Positions 1 through 12,104 of a stretch of DNA of 64,000 nt are shown here, piece by piece (the first letter of the stretch is position 1; each line of letters starts with the position of its first letter). Under the pieces are notes generated by a model. It saw nothing but the letters and a program-made list of their open reading frames with translations, did no database searches and had not been told where the DNA came from. Source of the stretch: Irpex lacteus (taxonomy: Eukaryota > Basidiomycota > Agaricomycetes > Polyporales > Irpicaceae); assembly GCA_001986395.2 (NCBI GenBank), contig MQVO02000004.1, positions 1,116,001 through 1,180,000 on the forward strand, read 5' to 3'. The position numbers and the translations under genes were made by a program.

Positions 1-768
1 TATTCTGCGCGGCCTTCTTCATCATGACCCTTGGGTTTTTGCTCTCCAATGAGCACGACAGTGGTGAGCACAGCATTAACCGCAACAGTCTGCACATTAC
101 TTATTGGCTAAATTCAACAGTGATATATCCACCGTCAGACGGTGCGCACGCCCTCGTGTGGGCGGTGAAACAAAGCACCCGCGGCTGCGCGACAAGCTGC
201 TAGTGTTTTTACTCTGGTTCGCAAAGGGACAACAAATTAGTGAGTGCTGGCCTATCATCTCGTTGTGTGCAGCAGCTCATTGCATTCAATCTGTTACTAG
301 AACAATGTATTCTATCGACGTTTGAGTCTAGGCGGGACTCCGTCAATCGCGAAACCGACGACAGCCGAAGAAATGGCAGGATGTCACCGCATCAACCTCC
401 TCCACATTGTCGCGCGAAGACTACCCTATTCGGCAGTTTTACCTCGGTCTCCACTATCGCTCTCACTCCATCGAGATCTTCGCCACACACCATCATTGGG
501 TATAAGTGGTGGCCCATTGTTAAGGCCAGCACTTCAGTACACCACAACCGTTTTGTACTATGGGATATTTTTATATAGAAGGGTCCATGAATATGCTGGA
601 AGTACATATCGCCATCTTTAGAAGCTGTAGTTGTAGAATACTCCATCAGTGTCGTTACTGTATACTACTATGCCACGTCGACAGAATTAAGCCTCATATT
701 GTGCCGAGATTAATGAATCCAGGAGTGCTGATCCATGTGGAGCCAAGCTTAAAAACAAACTACTTCGT
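1..768. other. left-edge stretch without a supported gene
   Basis: Only short overlapping reading frames on both strands are present, none with a recognisable domain or a convincing exon structure. It lies downstream of the minus-strand DOMON/b561 gene and probably holds its 3' untranslated region plus spacer. I see no tRNA, transposon end or clear repeat here. Confidence 0.5.
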
Positions 769-2700
769 CTACATCATCGCATGCGTTGTTGCGTATTGCA
801 ATGGTCGGAGACTTGCAGAGATCGGCACAGCTCTCTGCAACTCGCGCATCTCGACAACACCTGGTGTGCCGACATTTCCTTCTGGTGGCACCGGACCGTC
901 CGAGCTTGTTGAACGTCGAAGATTGCGTGAGTCGTCATCTGGCTGGTAAATCCCACTACGTTGGCCAAACTCAAAGGCTCTGCGTGCTTCTCGCTGGTGT
1001 CGAAATAGTCCCGTTCTCGTAATGGTGGAGCCTGACGACAGCGAAAGGTGCCAACCCAGTCGTTCTTGGTCGAACTGTCTACGTAGTTGCGCCACTCCCG
1101 TAAGGTAAGCTAAAGCCACCAGCTATGTCGTCAGTGAATGCAGAGCACATAAATCAGTCAGTTAGCCTATGTCCTCGGGGACAGCAAGAATTGTACTTAC
1201 AATGGAGATGATAACGCATGCTATTGAAAGGTCCTTACGCAAAGTACCACCGAGCGTCGCATCTCTTGCAAGTCCTGTCTTCGCCTGCGCAAGACACGGT
1301 CAGGCGGTACGGAACCAAATGATAGTCGGGCACACTTACGACAAAGAACGAGAAGCCAATGATGGCCAGGCCGAGGAGAACATGAGCGTAGTTCCGCAAC
1401 GGATGTAGTCGCCCATGCTTCGGTTGCCGCCGATGAATGAACACTCCGAAAGTAACCTGCACGAGACACAGAGCGAAAAGGATGACGCCACCGATCTGCG
1501 CTGTCCTCGGTGAGCGAGCTTCTCTTAGTTCGAAATAAGCTTAATCCCGACCTGATGTTCATTATCAACGTGGCGCTGACCATGTACAGCGACTACTGCT
1601 GGTCCCAATGCCCAACCAATGGTACCTAACGGCGCTGCCAAGAATGCTACGAGATACCAATGGACGCGAAGCCAATATGGATAGGCGGTTCTGCACCATC
1701 TCGTAACAATAGCTGATATCGGTAGACATACACAGAATCCGAGGAAGGAGAATAGTGCATGGGCGAGTAGAATGTTGCGCCGAGAGCCCGTATGAAGCGA
1801 TGGAGAGTCGAGAGGCTGAGTTTGTGGTAGTGCGGAAGCCGAGCTTAAGCTTGATGGGGCGGTCGATACCGCATGCGCGGATGTTAACGATGCGCCCTCT
1901 GGTACTGATGGCGTTGGAGTGGAGGACGAAGTCGCCGAAGAAGCAGTAGTGGCACCAAGGCCCGAGCTTGTACCGGGCTCGCTGTGTTTTCCTCCATCCC
2001 GGTTCTTCGAAAGGTCCAGGCTGAAAGAACCAGCGTCCAGGTGCTGCACGATGTCGGAAGAGGAATCCGGCGCTGGTCGCGCTACGCCGAAGGCCCATAT
2101 CAACGATTGGTTCGTGTTGTTATCTCTAGGTATGTCAAAGGCGAGTATAGGACTAGTGTCTGATGACTAGTTGTGGCCATAAATAGTGCATCAGACATAC
2201 TTCGGCGTATACAATTATTTGAGACTTACAAGGTCAACATGAGCCGAGATCGTAGCAATGCGAGGTGGGTCTGGGTCTATCTTTGGAGGCACATGTCCGT
2301 CCGCTACTCGCTGTGATAAAATCACTGAGCCATTCTCATTGGGCCATATTACGACTAGAGGGGCTTTTGCCATCTGAGGACCAAAGCCACTACAAAATCG
2401 ATGAAACGAGGGTGAGATCAGATATTCTGGTGTCCAATATTACGTTCAAGCGTCGTACATTGACATCCAGCCCAACTGGTTTAGAGCCTTGAGTTCATCT
2501 GGATATATATTGATGAGTACCTCATGGGTCTCGCAAGGTGATAACTCAGAGATCGACATACAAGTGACCGTGCTTCCGTTGACGATAGCATCAACACACA
2601 TAAGAGTACCGCACCATGAGTCGCCTTGCAGAGCCCACGTGCGTTGTACCAAGAACAAGATGAGAAAGATACACAGTCGCAGTAGATAGCCGCGGCGCAT
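769..2700 (-). CDS. DOMON plus cytochrome b561 domain membrane redox protein
   Basis: Multi-exon gene. The start at 2700 opens a signal peptide (MRRGYLLRLCIFLILFLVQ, cleaved near TWALQG). A DOMON (CDH-cytochrome-like) domain follows: GDSWCGTLMCV and NGSTVT, then after introns the segments YELKALNQLGWMSM and GPQMAKAPLVVIWPNENG. A Ser/Thr-rich linker leads to a cytochrome b561 region with LLAHALFSFLGFCVCLP, RVHWYLVAFLAAPLGTIGWA and, in the next exon, QVTFGVFIHRRQPKHGRLHP and RNYAHVLLGLAIIGF, which supply the His ligands expected for the two haems. The last exon holds a TM helix (VALAYLTGVAQL) and a long charged tail. Such CybDOM proteins move electrons across the plasma membrane; the donor and acceptor cannot be told from sequence. 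The 3' exons are less certain than the 5' ones because the tail is not conserved in my memory of the family. Confidence 0.8.
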
Positions 2701-3213
2701 CCAAGACGTTGGAAGGCACGTTTGAGCTTGGTATCCGACAGAGTTGGATGAGAGTAAAGGAGCGGGGCTTGCAGAGGCGTCACCACACCGAGGCACTCAA
2801 TATCGCAGTCTCTCTGTGGGACGACATGAGAATGTGGCCTACATTTTCGAGATTATCTGATAGTTGGTCTCCCCTGCATGTCGAGTTCATGGTGAAATGA
2901 ACAGAACAGACACATGCTTCGAGGTATGAGCGTGTATACTGCACCTATAGAACCACCGGGGCGGTGCGAATGATAAGGCTCCCGGATGCCGGATCGTGGT
3001 CGCTTTTTGAGGTATAAAGAGCGAGGCGTTAGAGAATATCGGATGGATCACGCACCTTGGAGGCGTGTTTGAATATCGATTTCTCGCGGTCAGACGGTAA
3101 TATCGTGTACAACTTCTCTTCCCGATAGCCGATATTCTACAATGTGTTGTGTGTTTTACTGCATGCGGAGGCCAGTGCTACAATGTAAGATTTTTGTCTG
3201 GTCGAAAACCCAT
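2701..3213. other. spacer between DOMON/b561 gene and NDK
   Basis: This should contain the promoter of the minus-strand DOMON/b561 gene and the 3' end of the minus-strand NDK gene. No reading frame or repeat stands out. A TATAAA-like string (tataaag near 3015) is visible but I cannot assign it to a start site. Confidence 0.4.
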
Positions 3214-3903
3214 CTACTCGAAGATCCAGGTGTCGATCTCCTTGCCGTACTGGACAACACCCTCGGGGAACCAGCTGTGAACACGGTGAGTAAAGTGATG
3301 CTTGATCTTAGCACGAGCAAACACTTACAGAGCAATCTCCTTCTCGGCGCTCTCAACAGAGTCGGAGCCGTGGCAGATGTTACGGCCAACGGCAAGGGCA
3401 AAGTCACCACGGATGGTACCTGGTAATGCAGTGTAAATGAACGATCCTTGCAGTAAGCAGTGTTATATCCTTACCGGGAGCTGAAGCCAAGGGGTTGGTA
3501 GCACCGAGCATGGAACGACCAGTCTTGACGGCATCAAGACCAGTCCAGACCATAGCAACAACTGGTCCGGAAGCCATGTACTTGATCAAGCCAGGGAAGA
3601 AGGGCTTGCCCTTGAGGTCAGCGTAGTCTATTGGCGCGTCATTTGGTCAATCTATGCTATCGAACAGACGTAGATGCTTTGCACGTACGCTTCTCAAGGT
3701 GCTCAGGGGTAGCGTGAACGAGCTTGAGAGCTTGAAGCTTGAAGCCACGCTGCTCGAAGCGGCCGATGATGTTGCCAACGAGTCCACGCTGGACACCGTC
3801 GGGCTGGCGAGTCGCGACGCGATCGTTAATGACTGCGTTAACGCAAACATATGCATTGCAAGCTCACCTTGACCATGATGTAGGTACGTTCTTGGATAGA
3901 CAT
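3214..3903 (-). CDS. NDK1: nucleoside diphosphate kinase
   Basis: Five exons traced by splice sites: 3868-3903, 3689-3803, 3475-3627, 3329-3419 and 3214-3274, joining to 151 codons plus stop, the normal length of the family. The protein opens [12 protein letters not shown], followed by [20 protein letters not shown], and carries the catalytic signature [10 protein letters not shown], whose His is the phosphorylated residue, with the usual EIALWFPEG and IDTWIFE ending. It transfers the gamma phosphate from ATP to other nucleoside diphosphates and keeps the nucleotide pools balanced, as a cytosolic hexamer in relatives. All introns are GT..AG and 53-64 bp. It is divergent from QCR7, with 278 bp between start codons, so both probably share one promoter region. 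Confidence 0.97.
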
Positions 3904-4181
3904 GGCTGGGGATGATAGTAGATGGCAAGAGATAGGGGAAGAGAAAGAAACGACGACGAGCAGAGTTTTATAGCTGCCTCCCGACGCGATCTCTACAGCA
4001 CTTTATCGATCCCAAATCGGGAAACCACGCGCCTCTTGATTTCTCTCCTCTTTTCGTGGCGCCTAAACTTGCGCGCCAAATAGAGATCAACAGCGCTTCG
4101 GAGGGTCCCGGTCATTGGAGGTAGGTCGCTCGACGTTACTCACAACGCTCACCTCCACTCTTCCACATTCTTTCTAAAATA
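3904..4181. promoter_or_regulatory. shared divergent promoter region of NDK and QCR7
   Basis: The 278 bp gap separates two divergently read housekeeping genes. On the NDK side a TATAAAAC string (minus strand, near 3970) lies about 65 bp before the NDK start codon, a plausible TATA box. On the QCR7 side a pyrimidine-rich tract (ttccacattctttctaaa) precedes the ATG, common before fungal starts. Factor sites cannot be assigned. Confidence 0.45.
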
Positions 4182-4738
4182 ATGCCGTTCGGTCCTCTTG
4201 GTCCTTCCCTCGCCCCCGTTATCAAGGCTAACCGTGGCCTCTACAAGTGGTTCAAGCCCTTTGCAGGATGGTATGCCAACCTTATGGGCTACAGGAGGTT
4301 GGGTCTGAAGTACGATGATCTCTGTGCGTAGTATCTGCGTGGATATTCTACACTAGTCGCGAGAGCTGAACAAGGGAATATTTTTAGTGGTTGAGGAACG
4401 TCCGGACGTTCAGAGGGTGCGTTCATACCTCCTAGTTGCAGCGAAAACATAGGATGACCATTCCGCGAGCAGGCATTGGAGCGTTTGACCGCTAAGCAGC
4501 AGTACGACCGTTCCTTCCGCTTCAAGCGTGCCTCGCAGGCTAGCATCGTCCACCACGACCTTCCCAAAGACCAGTGGATAAAGCCAGAAGAGGTATGTCA
4601 TGACCGTACAAATGACTGAGTTGCGTATTTACGCTTGGATAGGACATCCGTTACCTCAAGCCCCACGTCGAGAGTGTCGAGGCGGAGGAGACCGAGAGAC
4701 GGGTCTGGGACAACCTTGCTGTTGAGAGGAAGAAGTAG
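4182..4738 (+). CDS. QCR7: cytochrome b-c1 complex subunit 7
   Basis: Four exons (4182-4323, 4388-4416, 4473-4592, 4643-4738) give 128 residues, matching the usual 120-130 of the family. Recognisable parts are YRRLGLKYDDLLVEERPDV after the first splice, the central RALERL...QYDRSFRFKRA helix, HHDLPKDQWIKPEEDIRYL and a charged end (VEAEETERRVWDNL). QCR7 is the small nuclear-encoded subunit of respiratory complex III on the matrix face of the inner mitochondrial membrane, needed for assembly around cytochrome b. The second exon is a 29 bp microexon. No cleavable presequence is evident, as is usual for this subunit. Confidence 0.95.
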
Positions 4739-5299
4739 AGAGGGGCATGTCGCTATTCTATCATAGATTTAAACCAGGTGCTTTCTCCCCAGCCTACAGT
4801 AATTCGGATATCACGAAGAATTTTACCTGGACACAAGCTATGCAACAGAACTGCCCAAGTTCTTCATAATGGTGCTCGACGACCAGGTAAGGGCGTGCAG
4901 ACCTGTATACCGGCCGATATCGTACGTTCACGACAAAACAAGTGTTTAACTACTCCTCGGGTGCACCATGCCTGTGACCCCGCGCTCCAGTTCCGCGACG
5001 AATGAAATCGGTGGAATTCGAGAAGCCATCCCATAGGCGCATAACCAGCCACTCTGTCGCTGTGACTGGCCTACAAGCCAACAAACCTCAGTACTACTTT
5101 CACCGCACGCACAATCAACCAACACCAACCAACGATAAGTAAGTCTAAGACGGATACAACCAGGAATTACACATTTTGTTCTTTTTACGACACATACATC
5201 CATTATATATACACTGTCTACGACCCTCTAATGCCAACCAAGGCAGGCCCCAAATTCAATGATACACTAATTGATTTCTCTCTCTACGAGCAGACTCTT
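4739..5299. other. spacer between convergent QCR7 and transketolase
   Basis: Both neighbours end toward this interval, so it should hold two 3' untranslated regions and their polyadenylation signals. The short frames inside have no recognisable product. An AT-rich stretch (atacatccattatatatac near 5200) is the only compositional feature. Confidence 0.5.
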
Positions 5300-8016
5300 T
5301 TAGAGAGCCTTGACAAGGGGCGAGATGACCTCGCCGCCCTTCTTCTTGTAGAAGTCGATGACCTTCTTGCCGACGACCGCGAGGTCTGTGAATGGAAGGT
5401 AAGTAAGGGATGTAAGAGGGAGGGTATAGGGAGAGGGGAAGGGTAGACTTACTGGAGCCGGTGAGACCGAACTTGGCGTAGACCTCTTTGTAGGGACCAG
5501 AGGCACCCCAAGCGGGAAGACCGAACTGCTCGTGAGCGTACTTAGCCCATCCGATAGTCTACGGTGGGCTCATCAGCAACAGGCCCTCGACGACGATAAG
5601 TCAGCGTATGCGTACCGTGTATGCCTCCACAGACAAGATAGGAGCACCGCTCCTCAGCACAGAGAGCCTGTACTCCTCCGGCTGGCGATCGAACACCTCC
5701 CACGAGGGCAAGCTGACCACCCTAACCTTCAGACCCTGCTCGGTCAACTTCTGCGCCGCCTCAAGCACAATGCTAACTTCACTACCCGTCGACACAAAAG
5801 TAAGGTCCTCCCCTTCAACCTCATGCACAACATACCCTCCCTTAAGTGCACGCTCAATAGTCGACGCCTCAAGGTTCGGCAAGTTCTGTCGGGAGAGCGC
5901 AAGGATAGAGGGCGTGTGTTTGCTCGTGAGGGCGCTGTAGTACGCGGCGGAGGTCTCGTTGCCGTCGGCGGGACGCCAGACGTCGACGTTGGGGGTTGCG
6001 CGGAAGTGCAGGACGGTCTCGACGGGCTGATGCGTGGGGCCGTCTTCGCCGAGGCCGATGGAGTCGTGGGTGGCGACCCAGATGACTTGGTGGCCGCTGA
6101 GGGCGGAGAGCCTGACGGCACCTGCGGCGTACGAGACGAAGTTCTAAGTAAGCGACAAACTGGCGTTAGCTCTGACTTGCAATGAAGACTCTTAGATGAT
6201 ACGTACCAAGAAAGTGGCGACCAAGGGGATCACACCGCCGTAGGCGACAAGGCCGTTGGCAATAGCACCCATAGCGTGCTCACGGACACCATATCGGATG
6301 TAAACACCAGAGTAGTTTCCAAGGCCCGTGCTCGGAGGCTGGAAGTCAGTGATCCCATTCGCACGCGTCAAGTTGCTACCAGTCAAATCCGCAGAGCCGC
6401 TGATGAGGTCGGGAAGGACAGGAGTGAGTGCGTTGATGACGATCTCCGAGAGCTTGCGGGACGCCTGTGCGGGGTCGGAGGCCTTGTAGACGGGCAGGAC
6501 TTTCTCCCAGTCTTTGGGCAGCTCGCCGGCGATACGACGGGCGAGCTCTGCGCCTTCTTTGGGGTACTTCTCTTTGTAGGAGGCGAAGAGAGCGTTCCAT
6601 TCTTCTTGGAGCTTGGCACCGCGGGCGGCGGCGGCGGCGTAGGCGTCGTAGGTCTCCTTGGGGACGTAGAAGGACTGGTCGGGAGGGAAGTTGAACTTGG
6701 TCTTGAGAGCAGCGATATCGTCCGCCTTCAAAGCTACGTAGATGGAAGTATTGAATTATGAGGTCACGAGAATCGTTATCAAGCACTTACGAGAGCCGTG
6801 AACGCCGTGTGTGCCCTGAAGTTTGGAACCGAAACCGATAGTGGTGTGCAGACGGATAAGTGAAGGCTTGTTCTTTTCTGCGCGGGCAGCAGCGATAGCA
6901 TTGTAGATACCCTCGAGATCGCTGTGAACATATAAGTATGCTACTTAAAATTGTAGAAGGTAGACTAACCTGTCACCGTCGTCGACGTGAAGCACCTGCC
7001 AGCCATAGGACAAGAAACGCTGCTCGACGTTTTCGGTGAAGGCGACAGCAGTGTCACCATCGATAGAGATATCTACATGGGCGTCAGCGAAACAGCTGAC
7101 GGTAAGTGACCAAGATCCGTACGGTTATCGTCATAAATCTAGAATTTGGGGGTTCAGCGGAAACTTCGGACAAATAAATCTCTGGCACGTACGTAGATGA
7201 GGTTGCCCAGTTGCAAATGTCCTGCGAGACTGGCAGCTTCTGCTGCAACACCCTCCATGAGGCAGCCGTCACCGGTGAAGACTATAGAGCTCGCATGAAT
7301 AAACGTGTCCAGGGTTTCATGAGATGTGCGTACCGTAGGTGTAGTTGTTAATCAGGTCGAAGCCGGGCTTGTTGTAGACTGCAGCCAGATGGGCCTGAGC
7401 AATACCGAGACCGACTCCATTGGCAAATCCTTGACCAAGAGGACCGGTCGTGACCTCAATGCCATCAGTGTGGCCAGCCTCGGGGTGACCAGGTGTGAGC
7501 GAGCCAAGCTGACGGAATTGCTTCAGATCGTCCATCGAGAGCTTGAAGCCAAGGAGATGGAGGAGAATGTATTGCAGAGCACATCTAGACGCTCGTTCAT
7601 ATGATAGAACTCGCTTCGGTGGAGGAAGCACAACTCACGCATGACTGGAAAAAGGGTGCTTCTTTCAGCTTCTTTGCGAGGCAGACAACAGTGGTTGTTA
7701 CGTACCCGTTAGAGAGAACGAATCGATCACGGTTGAACCACTTGGACTGCTTGGGGTTCGTGTTGAAGAATCTGCGAGGAGATCAGTCTGCTGCTCTCGC
7801 AATTGTACATGGATTGCCTACCGGGTGAAGAGGACATGGGCAGCAGGGGCCATACCCATGGGTGCACCTGCAATCGGTGTGAGTAGGAGGATTTCGGGGA
7901 TACGGACTGTGCATACCTGGGTGACCAGAGTTTGCCTTGGCTACGACATCCGCTGCGAGGGTACGGATGGTCGCGATTGCTGCGGTGTCCGAGTTCTGAG
8001 GAGCAAATCCGGACAT
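5300..8016 (-). CDS. TKL1: transketolase
   Basis: Multi-exon gene of the usual length (about 680 codons). The start at 8016 gives [20 protein letters not shown], then [18 protein letters not shown], the conserved N-terminal substrate loop. Further blocks in order: [20 protein letters not shown] and [31 protein letters not shown] (thiamine diphosphate/Mg motif), [27 protein letters not shown], then [29 protein letters not shown] (catalytic Glu of the pyrimidine domain), [20 protein letters not shown], and the C-terminal [20 protein letters not shown]. The last residues are [18 protein letters not shown]. It moves two-carbon ketol units in the non-oxidative pentose phosphate pathway in the cytosol. 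It is divergent from CMC2 across 375 bp. A paralogue such as dihydroxyacetone synthase is less likely because of the overall match. Confidence 0.96.
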
Positions 8017-8391
8017 TGTGGTGTTAGAGATGGTGGGGAGAAGAGGAGGGAGGGCGGGGATGTTTTGCGGAGGACAGAGGCTATATACTCTTCAGATTCC
8101 CCAGCCGATGATATCTAATCACATCCCAGTCGTGACATATCCCGGCAGCGACGCGGCGAAAGCGCGTCCAGTCACGCGTCTCAGTGACCAATCTCTCAGC
8201 CAATGCCCGGGTATATTGTCACCCCTCCGTCACTCCCGGTCACAGACCGGGGCCCCCTTTCCTCCCTCACACGAGTCCCACCATCTGCCGGTTACAAGTA
8301 CTGCACACTTAACCAGGTACTGCAACCTCTGCTTTGCCACCTCCCACCTCTGCTAATTATTCCCGGCAGATCCGAATTAGCACCACCAACA
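8017..8391. promoter_or_regulatory. divergent promoter region of transketolase and CMC2
   Basis: The 375 bp interval separates the two start codons. It is GC-rich and has several repeats of a gtcac/gtgac type (for example cccagtcgtgacatatcccgg and ttgtcacccctccgtcac), which could be factor sites, but I cannot name one. Short reading frames here are not supported as genes. Confidence 0.35.
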
Positions 8392-8802
8392 ATGCATCAG
8401 CAATTAATGGTCGAAAAGCGCATTGGTTCGCAGCCACTCTCCAGTCGTAGCACCCCGTGTAGCCTCTGACCTTGCGTCGACATGGAAATTGTTGCGGTCC
8501 CCTCGTATCGCACCATTTGTACCACTGCCTGACATCCCACAGCGTGCAAAGACTTCATCGAGGCGCTCGATACGTGCCATGCCGATTCATGGCTCAAGTT
8601 CACCGGCGGGTGCAACAACACCAAGATTCTGCTCAACAGGTGTCTGCACGAGCAGGTATGTGAATCATATCGGCCGGATCTGCAGGTTCTCATATGTTAG
8701 CCGTAGAGCATGAAACAGGCTGCGGCGAACCGCGAGAAGGCAAAGATGAGAAGAGACAAGACTGAGCAGGCCTGGCAACAGATCCGGGAAGAGCAATCAT
8801 AG
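8392..8802 (+). CDS. CMC2: twin CX9C cytochrome oxidase assembly factor CMC2
   Basis: Three exons (8392-8425, 8543-8655, 8707-8802) join in frame to 80 residues, the usual size. The protein starts MHQQLMVEKRIA, then carries CKDFIEALDTC and CNNTKILLNRC, two CX9C motifs that form a disulfide-linked helical hairpin, separated by HADSWLKFTGG. A lysine/arginine-rich helix ends the chain (REKAKMRRDKTEQAW). CMC2 is a Cmc1-family protein of the mitochondrial intermembrane space, imported by the Mia40 relay and involved in cytochrome c oxidase biogenesis. The gene is too split to be seen as one open frame. The upstream divergent neighbour is transketolase. Confidence 0.93.
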
Positions 8803-9064
8803 TTCTCGCGTTCCGGTCCATCTTCCTACATGACAAGCATGCATCACACCAAAGTAGGAACGCATTTGGGCTTTATACTCTCATCTCATGCCAGCTGTGC
8901 GAGTCCTGTGTATCACTAATGCCATTTCGACCAAGAACAGGGGCTTCACATGTAATTTATTCTACAACTTTATTATACATTTCGTTCTTCTGATACAACC
9001 AGCACACGGAGTCTGACTTTTTCTTTCTCGTCTGCCCTTCCTTTCTTCCCGCTCGCATCACTTC

Positions 9065-12000
9065 TTACAAAGACAAGGTGAACTGTTTCCGACCGTCCGC
9101 CGCTACCTTCTTCACTTGGCCTCCAGTAAAGAACGAGACGCCAGACAACTGCACGTCCCCACTCACAACCTCAACAAACACCTCACCCTGCTTCCTCTCA
9201 ACCTTGACGACACCCGCCTTCTCACTCCCCTTACCCGTAGGGATAGTAGTCTCCACAACCTGCCCGTCCGCAAGCTCATAAACCTGCACCTCCAGCTCCT
9301 TGGCGTACTCGTAGTCGGGGCGTCCAACACCAGCCGGACCCAAAGCGAGCACAGAGCCAGGACGCACCCACACTGGGATCTCGTCGATCGGGACGACCTC
9401 CTTGATCCACGTAGGCCCGACGACTGTGCGTTCGGGGTGGAAGAACGAGGTCCATGTACCGGCGGGGAGGTAGTACTCTGATTCCTCGTGTTCGGGGACG
9501 AAGACGGGGGCGACGAGGAGGTTGGGGCCGAACATGTATTGACGATCGAGGTAATGCGCTGTGCGGTCGCCTATGAACTCGAGGAACATGGCGCGTTGCA
9601 GCGGGTGTCCCTTTTCGTTGCCTTCCAACGCCTAAATGTACGAAGAAAATCCAAACCGTCAGTCACCAGTCCATACACCCAAACGAACAGCACGCACCAA
9701 CTGATAAAGATACGGCATAAGCCTATGCTTCGCATCAATAAACCTCGCCATATACGTCGCAGCCTCCTCCCCATACACCCACGGCACCCTATACGAGCCC
9801 GACCCATGCAACCGCGAGTGCGACGAGAACAACCCGTACGCGACCCACCGATGGTAGATCTCCGCGGGAGGGGTGCCCTCGAACCCGCCGATGTCGTGCG
9901 AGGCGAAGGCGAAGCCGGAGAGCGTGAGGCTCAGTGCACCGCGCAGGGCTTCGGCCATGGCTTCGAAGGTTGACTCGCAGTCTCCGCCCCAGTGCTACAT
10001 TGCGTTCAAAAATAACGATATGCGTCAGTCAACTATGGAGGATAGTGGAGGGCGAGGAGACGTACGACTGGGAACCGTTGACCACCGACTGTGCCAGACC
10101 TGGCGAAGACGACGGCTTCACCCTCGCCGAAGCGCTTCTTGAGCAGGTTGAAGACGAGCTCGTTGTACTGCACAGAGTAGAGGTTGTGGATCCGGTGTGG
10201 GTCGGACCCGTCGTGGAAGACGACGTCTGCGTGGGGGATACGTTCGCCAAAGTCCGTCTAAAGTACGTGAGTTGATAGTCAGCATAGTACAACGGAAGAA
10301 CCTGGGTAGCGGAGATGTGTACCTTGAAAGTGTCGACGCCGAGGTCGATGAGGTCGTTGAGCTTGTCTTCGTACCACTTCCTCGTAGCCGGGTTCGTGAT
10401 GTCGACGACTCCGAGACCAGGCTGCCACAAGTCCCATCTACAATTAATCGTCGTGGGTATTTTATGTTCGTACCAGCCCAGAGTCCAGAGGAAGTGTGCT
10501 TACTGCCAGGGCGTGCCGTCCTTGCGCTTGATCAGGTACCCACCTTCTACGGCCTCCTGGAAGATGGGAGACAGCTGGGAGATGTATGGGTTGACTGGTA
10601 TCAAATGGTGAGTAACAGTACTTCCTCGGATGGAATATGTATATTGTACTCACTCCAGACGCAGATCTTGACACCGTACTTCTGCTTGATCTCCGCCAGG
10701 TACGCCTTCGGATCGGGGAAGTTCTCGGGATCAAACGTGAACGAGCACCTTTAAATTAATTAACGAACAGGTCTATCAGTCACCGATCGTCATCACTAAA
10801 TTGTATCTCCGAGGACGCTCACCATTCATACTGCTTCATCCAGAAACAGTCCAAGTGGAAGACTCGGACAGGGCAGTTGCGGTCTTGCATACCTTGCAAG
10901 AACCCAGCGACCGTCTTGCCATCGTATGAAGTCAGGAAAGACGTAGACAGCCAGAGGCCGAAGGTCCACGCTGGAAGCAGTCTGATATTATCCCATACAC
11001 AACACCAGTCAGCTTTGTTGATGAAAGAGAGACAGCTAGCACTCACGCAGGACGGCCCGTGATACGGGTATACCTCTCCAAAATCTACCAAGCAACATAC
11101 GCGTCATCAACACCTGACATTCACGGACCGCATCGGTTCGGCTTGCCAGTCAACTCACCTCCAACGGGGTCTTGCCGTAAATAATAAAGTACTCCAGACC
11201 TTCGCCCGCAACGCTGACACCGACTCTGCTGACCTTCTCGCTTCCGACCTCGACTTCGACTTCGCCGGGGTGGTTAATGAAGACGCCGTAGTTGCGGTTG
11301 GTGATGTAGAAGGGTACGCATTTATATGCTTGTTCGCTGGAGGTTCCTCCGTCTTGGTTCCATACGCTTACGGTTTGACCTTGTTATCGATCGGTATTAT
11401 CAGACTGACGCCCTTCACGCAAGATAGGAGGTAGAGATGCTTACCGTTCTTGACGAATGCGCCGAATTGCTCGCCCAGTCCGTAGACCAGTTCTCCGGGG
11501 GAGATGTTGAGCTCAGAGTGAGTGTACCTGACATACTCAGGGGGGTTGGCGGGATGCGGATTCGAGCTAAAGTCAGTGGCAAGGCAAGACGCATTGGAAG
11601 CACTCCGGAGAGTCCACTTGTAAGGGACGTCGTAGAACCCCTGGTGCTTGTAGCCCGCCGAGGTCAAGGTACGTTTGTCGTCCTTGAAGGTGACAGTGTA
11701 CGGGTTCTCGGTGATCTCAGCGGTCAGACCGCCGGAGGTGACCGACCACGTGTTGTCGCCCTTTGATAGCTGCACGTTAGGGACAGCTGGGGCATCAGGG
11801 AAGAGCGGGATCTCCGGGGTAGGCGGAATGTTTTTGAAGTGCTCGAGTTTGACACCGATGACACCCTCCGTTGGAGAGTGCACTTTGATGCTGAAGACGG
11901 GTCCTACAGCAAAATCAGCATCGAGAGTGTTTTATCTATTTGATCAGTAGGCTCACCAGCGAGTGTGTCGCCTCGATGTCTGATAGGCTTGGTAGATACT

Positions 12001-12104
12001 TGGAGGTTATAGCCATTCTCTTCAGGGAGAGCCTGGACAACCTGGAGGCCCCAGTAGGGCTTCACGCCGCTTTTGAGCAGCCAGAAGCCGTCGTTAAATC
12101 GCAT
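9065..12104 (-). CDS. GH31 alpha-xylosidase (YicI-like)
   Basis: Multi-exon gene of about 780 codons. The start [19 protein letters not shown] resembles the N-terminal beta-sandwich opening of YicI-type alpha-xylosidases. Catalytic-domain blocks: [85 protein letters not shown], then [12 protein letters not shown] across a splice, whose Asp is the expected nucleophile, and HWGGDCEST, whose Asp is the expected acid/base. [14 protein letters not shown] and the C-terminal [20 protein letters not shown] follow. The enzyme should release xylose from alpha-xylosides, for example xyloglucan fragments. I see no signal peptide, so it is probably intracellular and acts on imported oligosaccharides. Alpha-glucosidase activity is the main alternative within GH31. 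It converges on CMC2. Confidence 0.92.

Noticed and set aside
5532..6185. 217-codon plus-strand frame inside the transketolase gene
   Set aside because: It is antisense to clear transketolase exons; high GC opens the opposite strand. No domain is seen.
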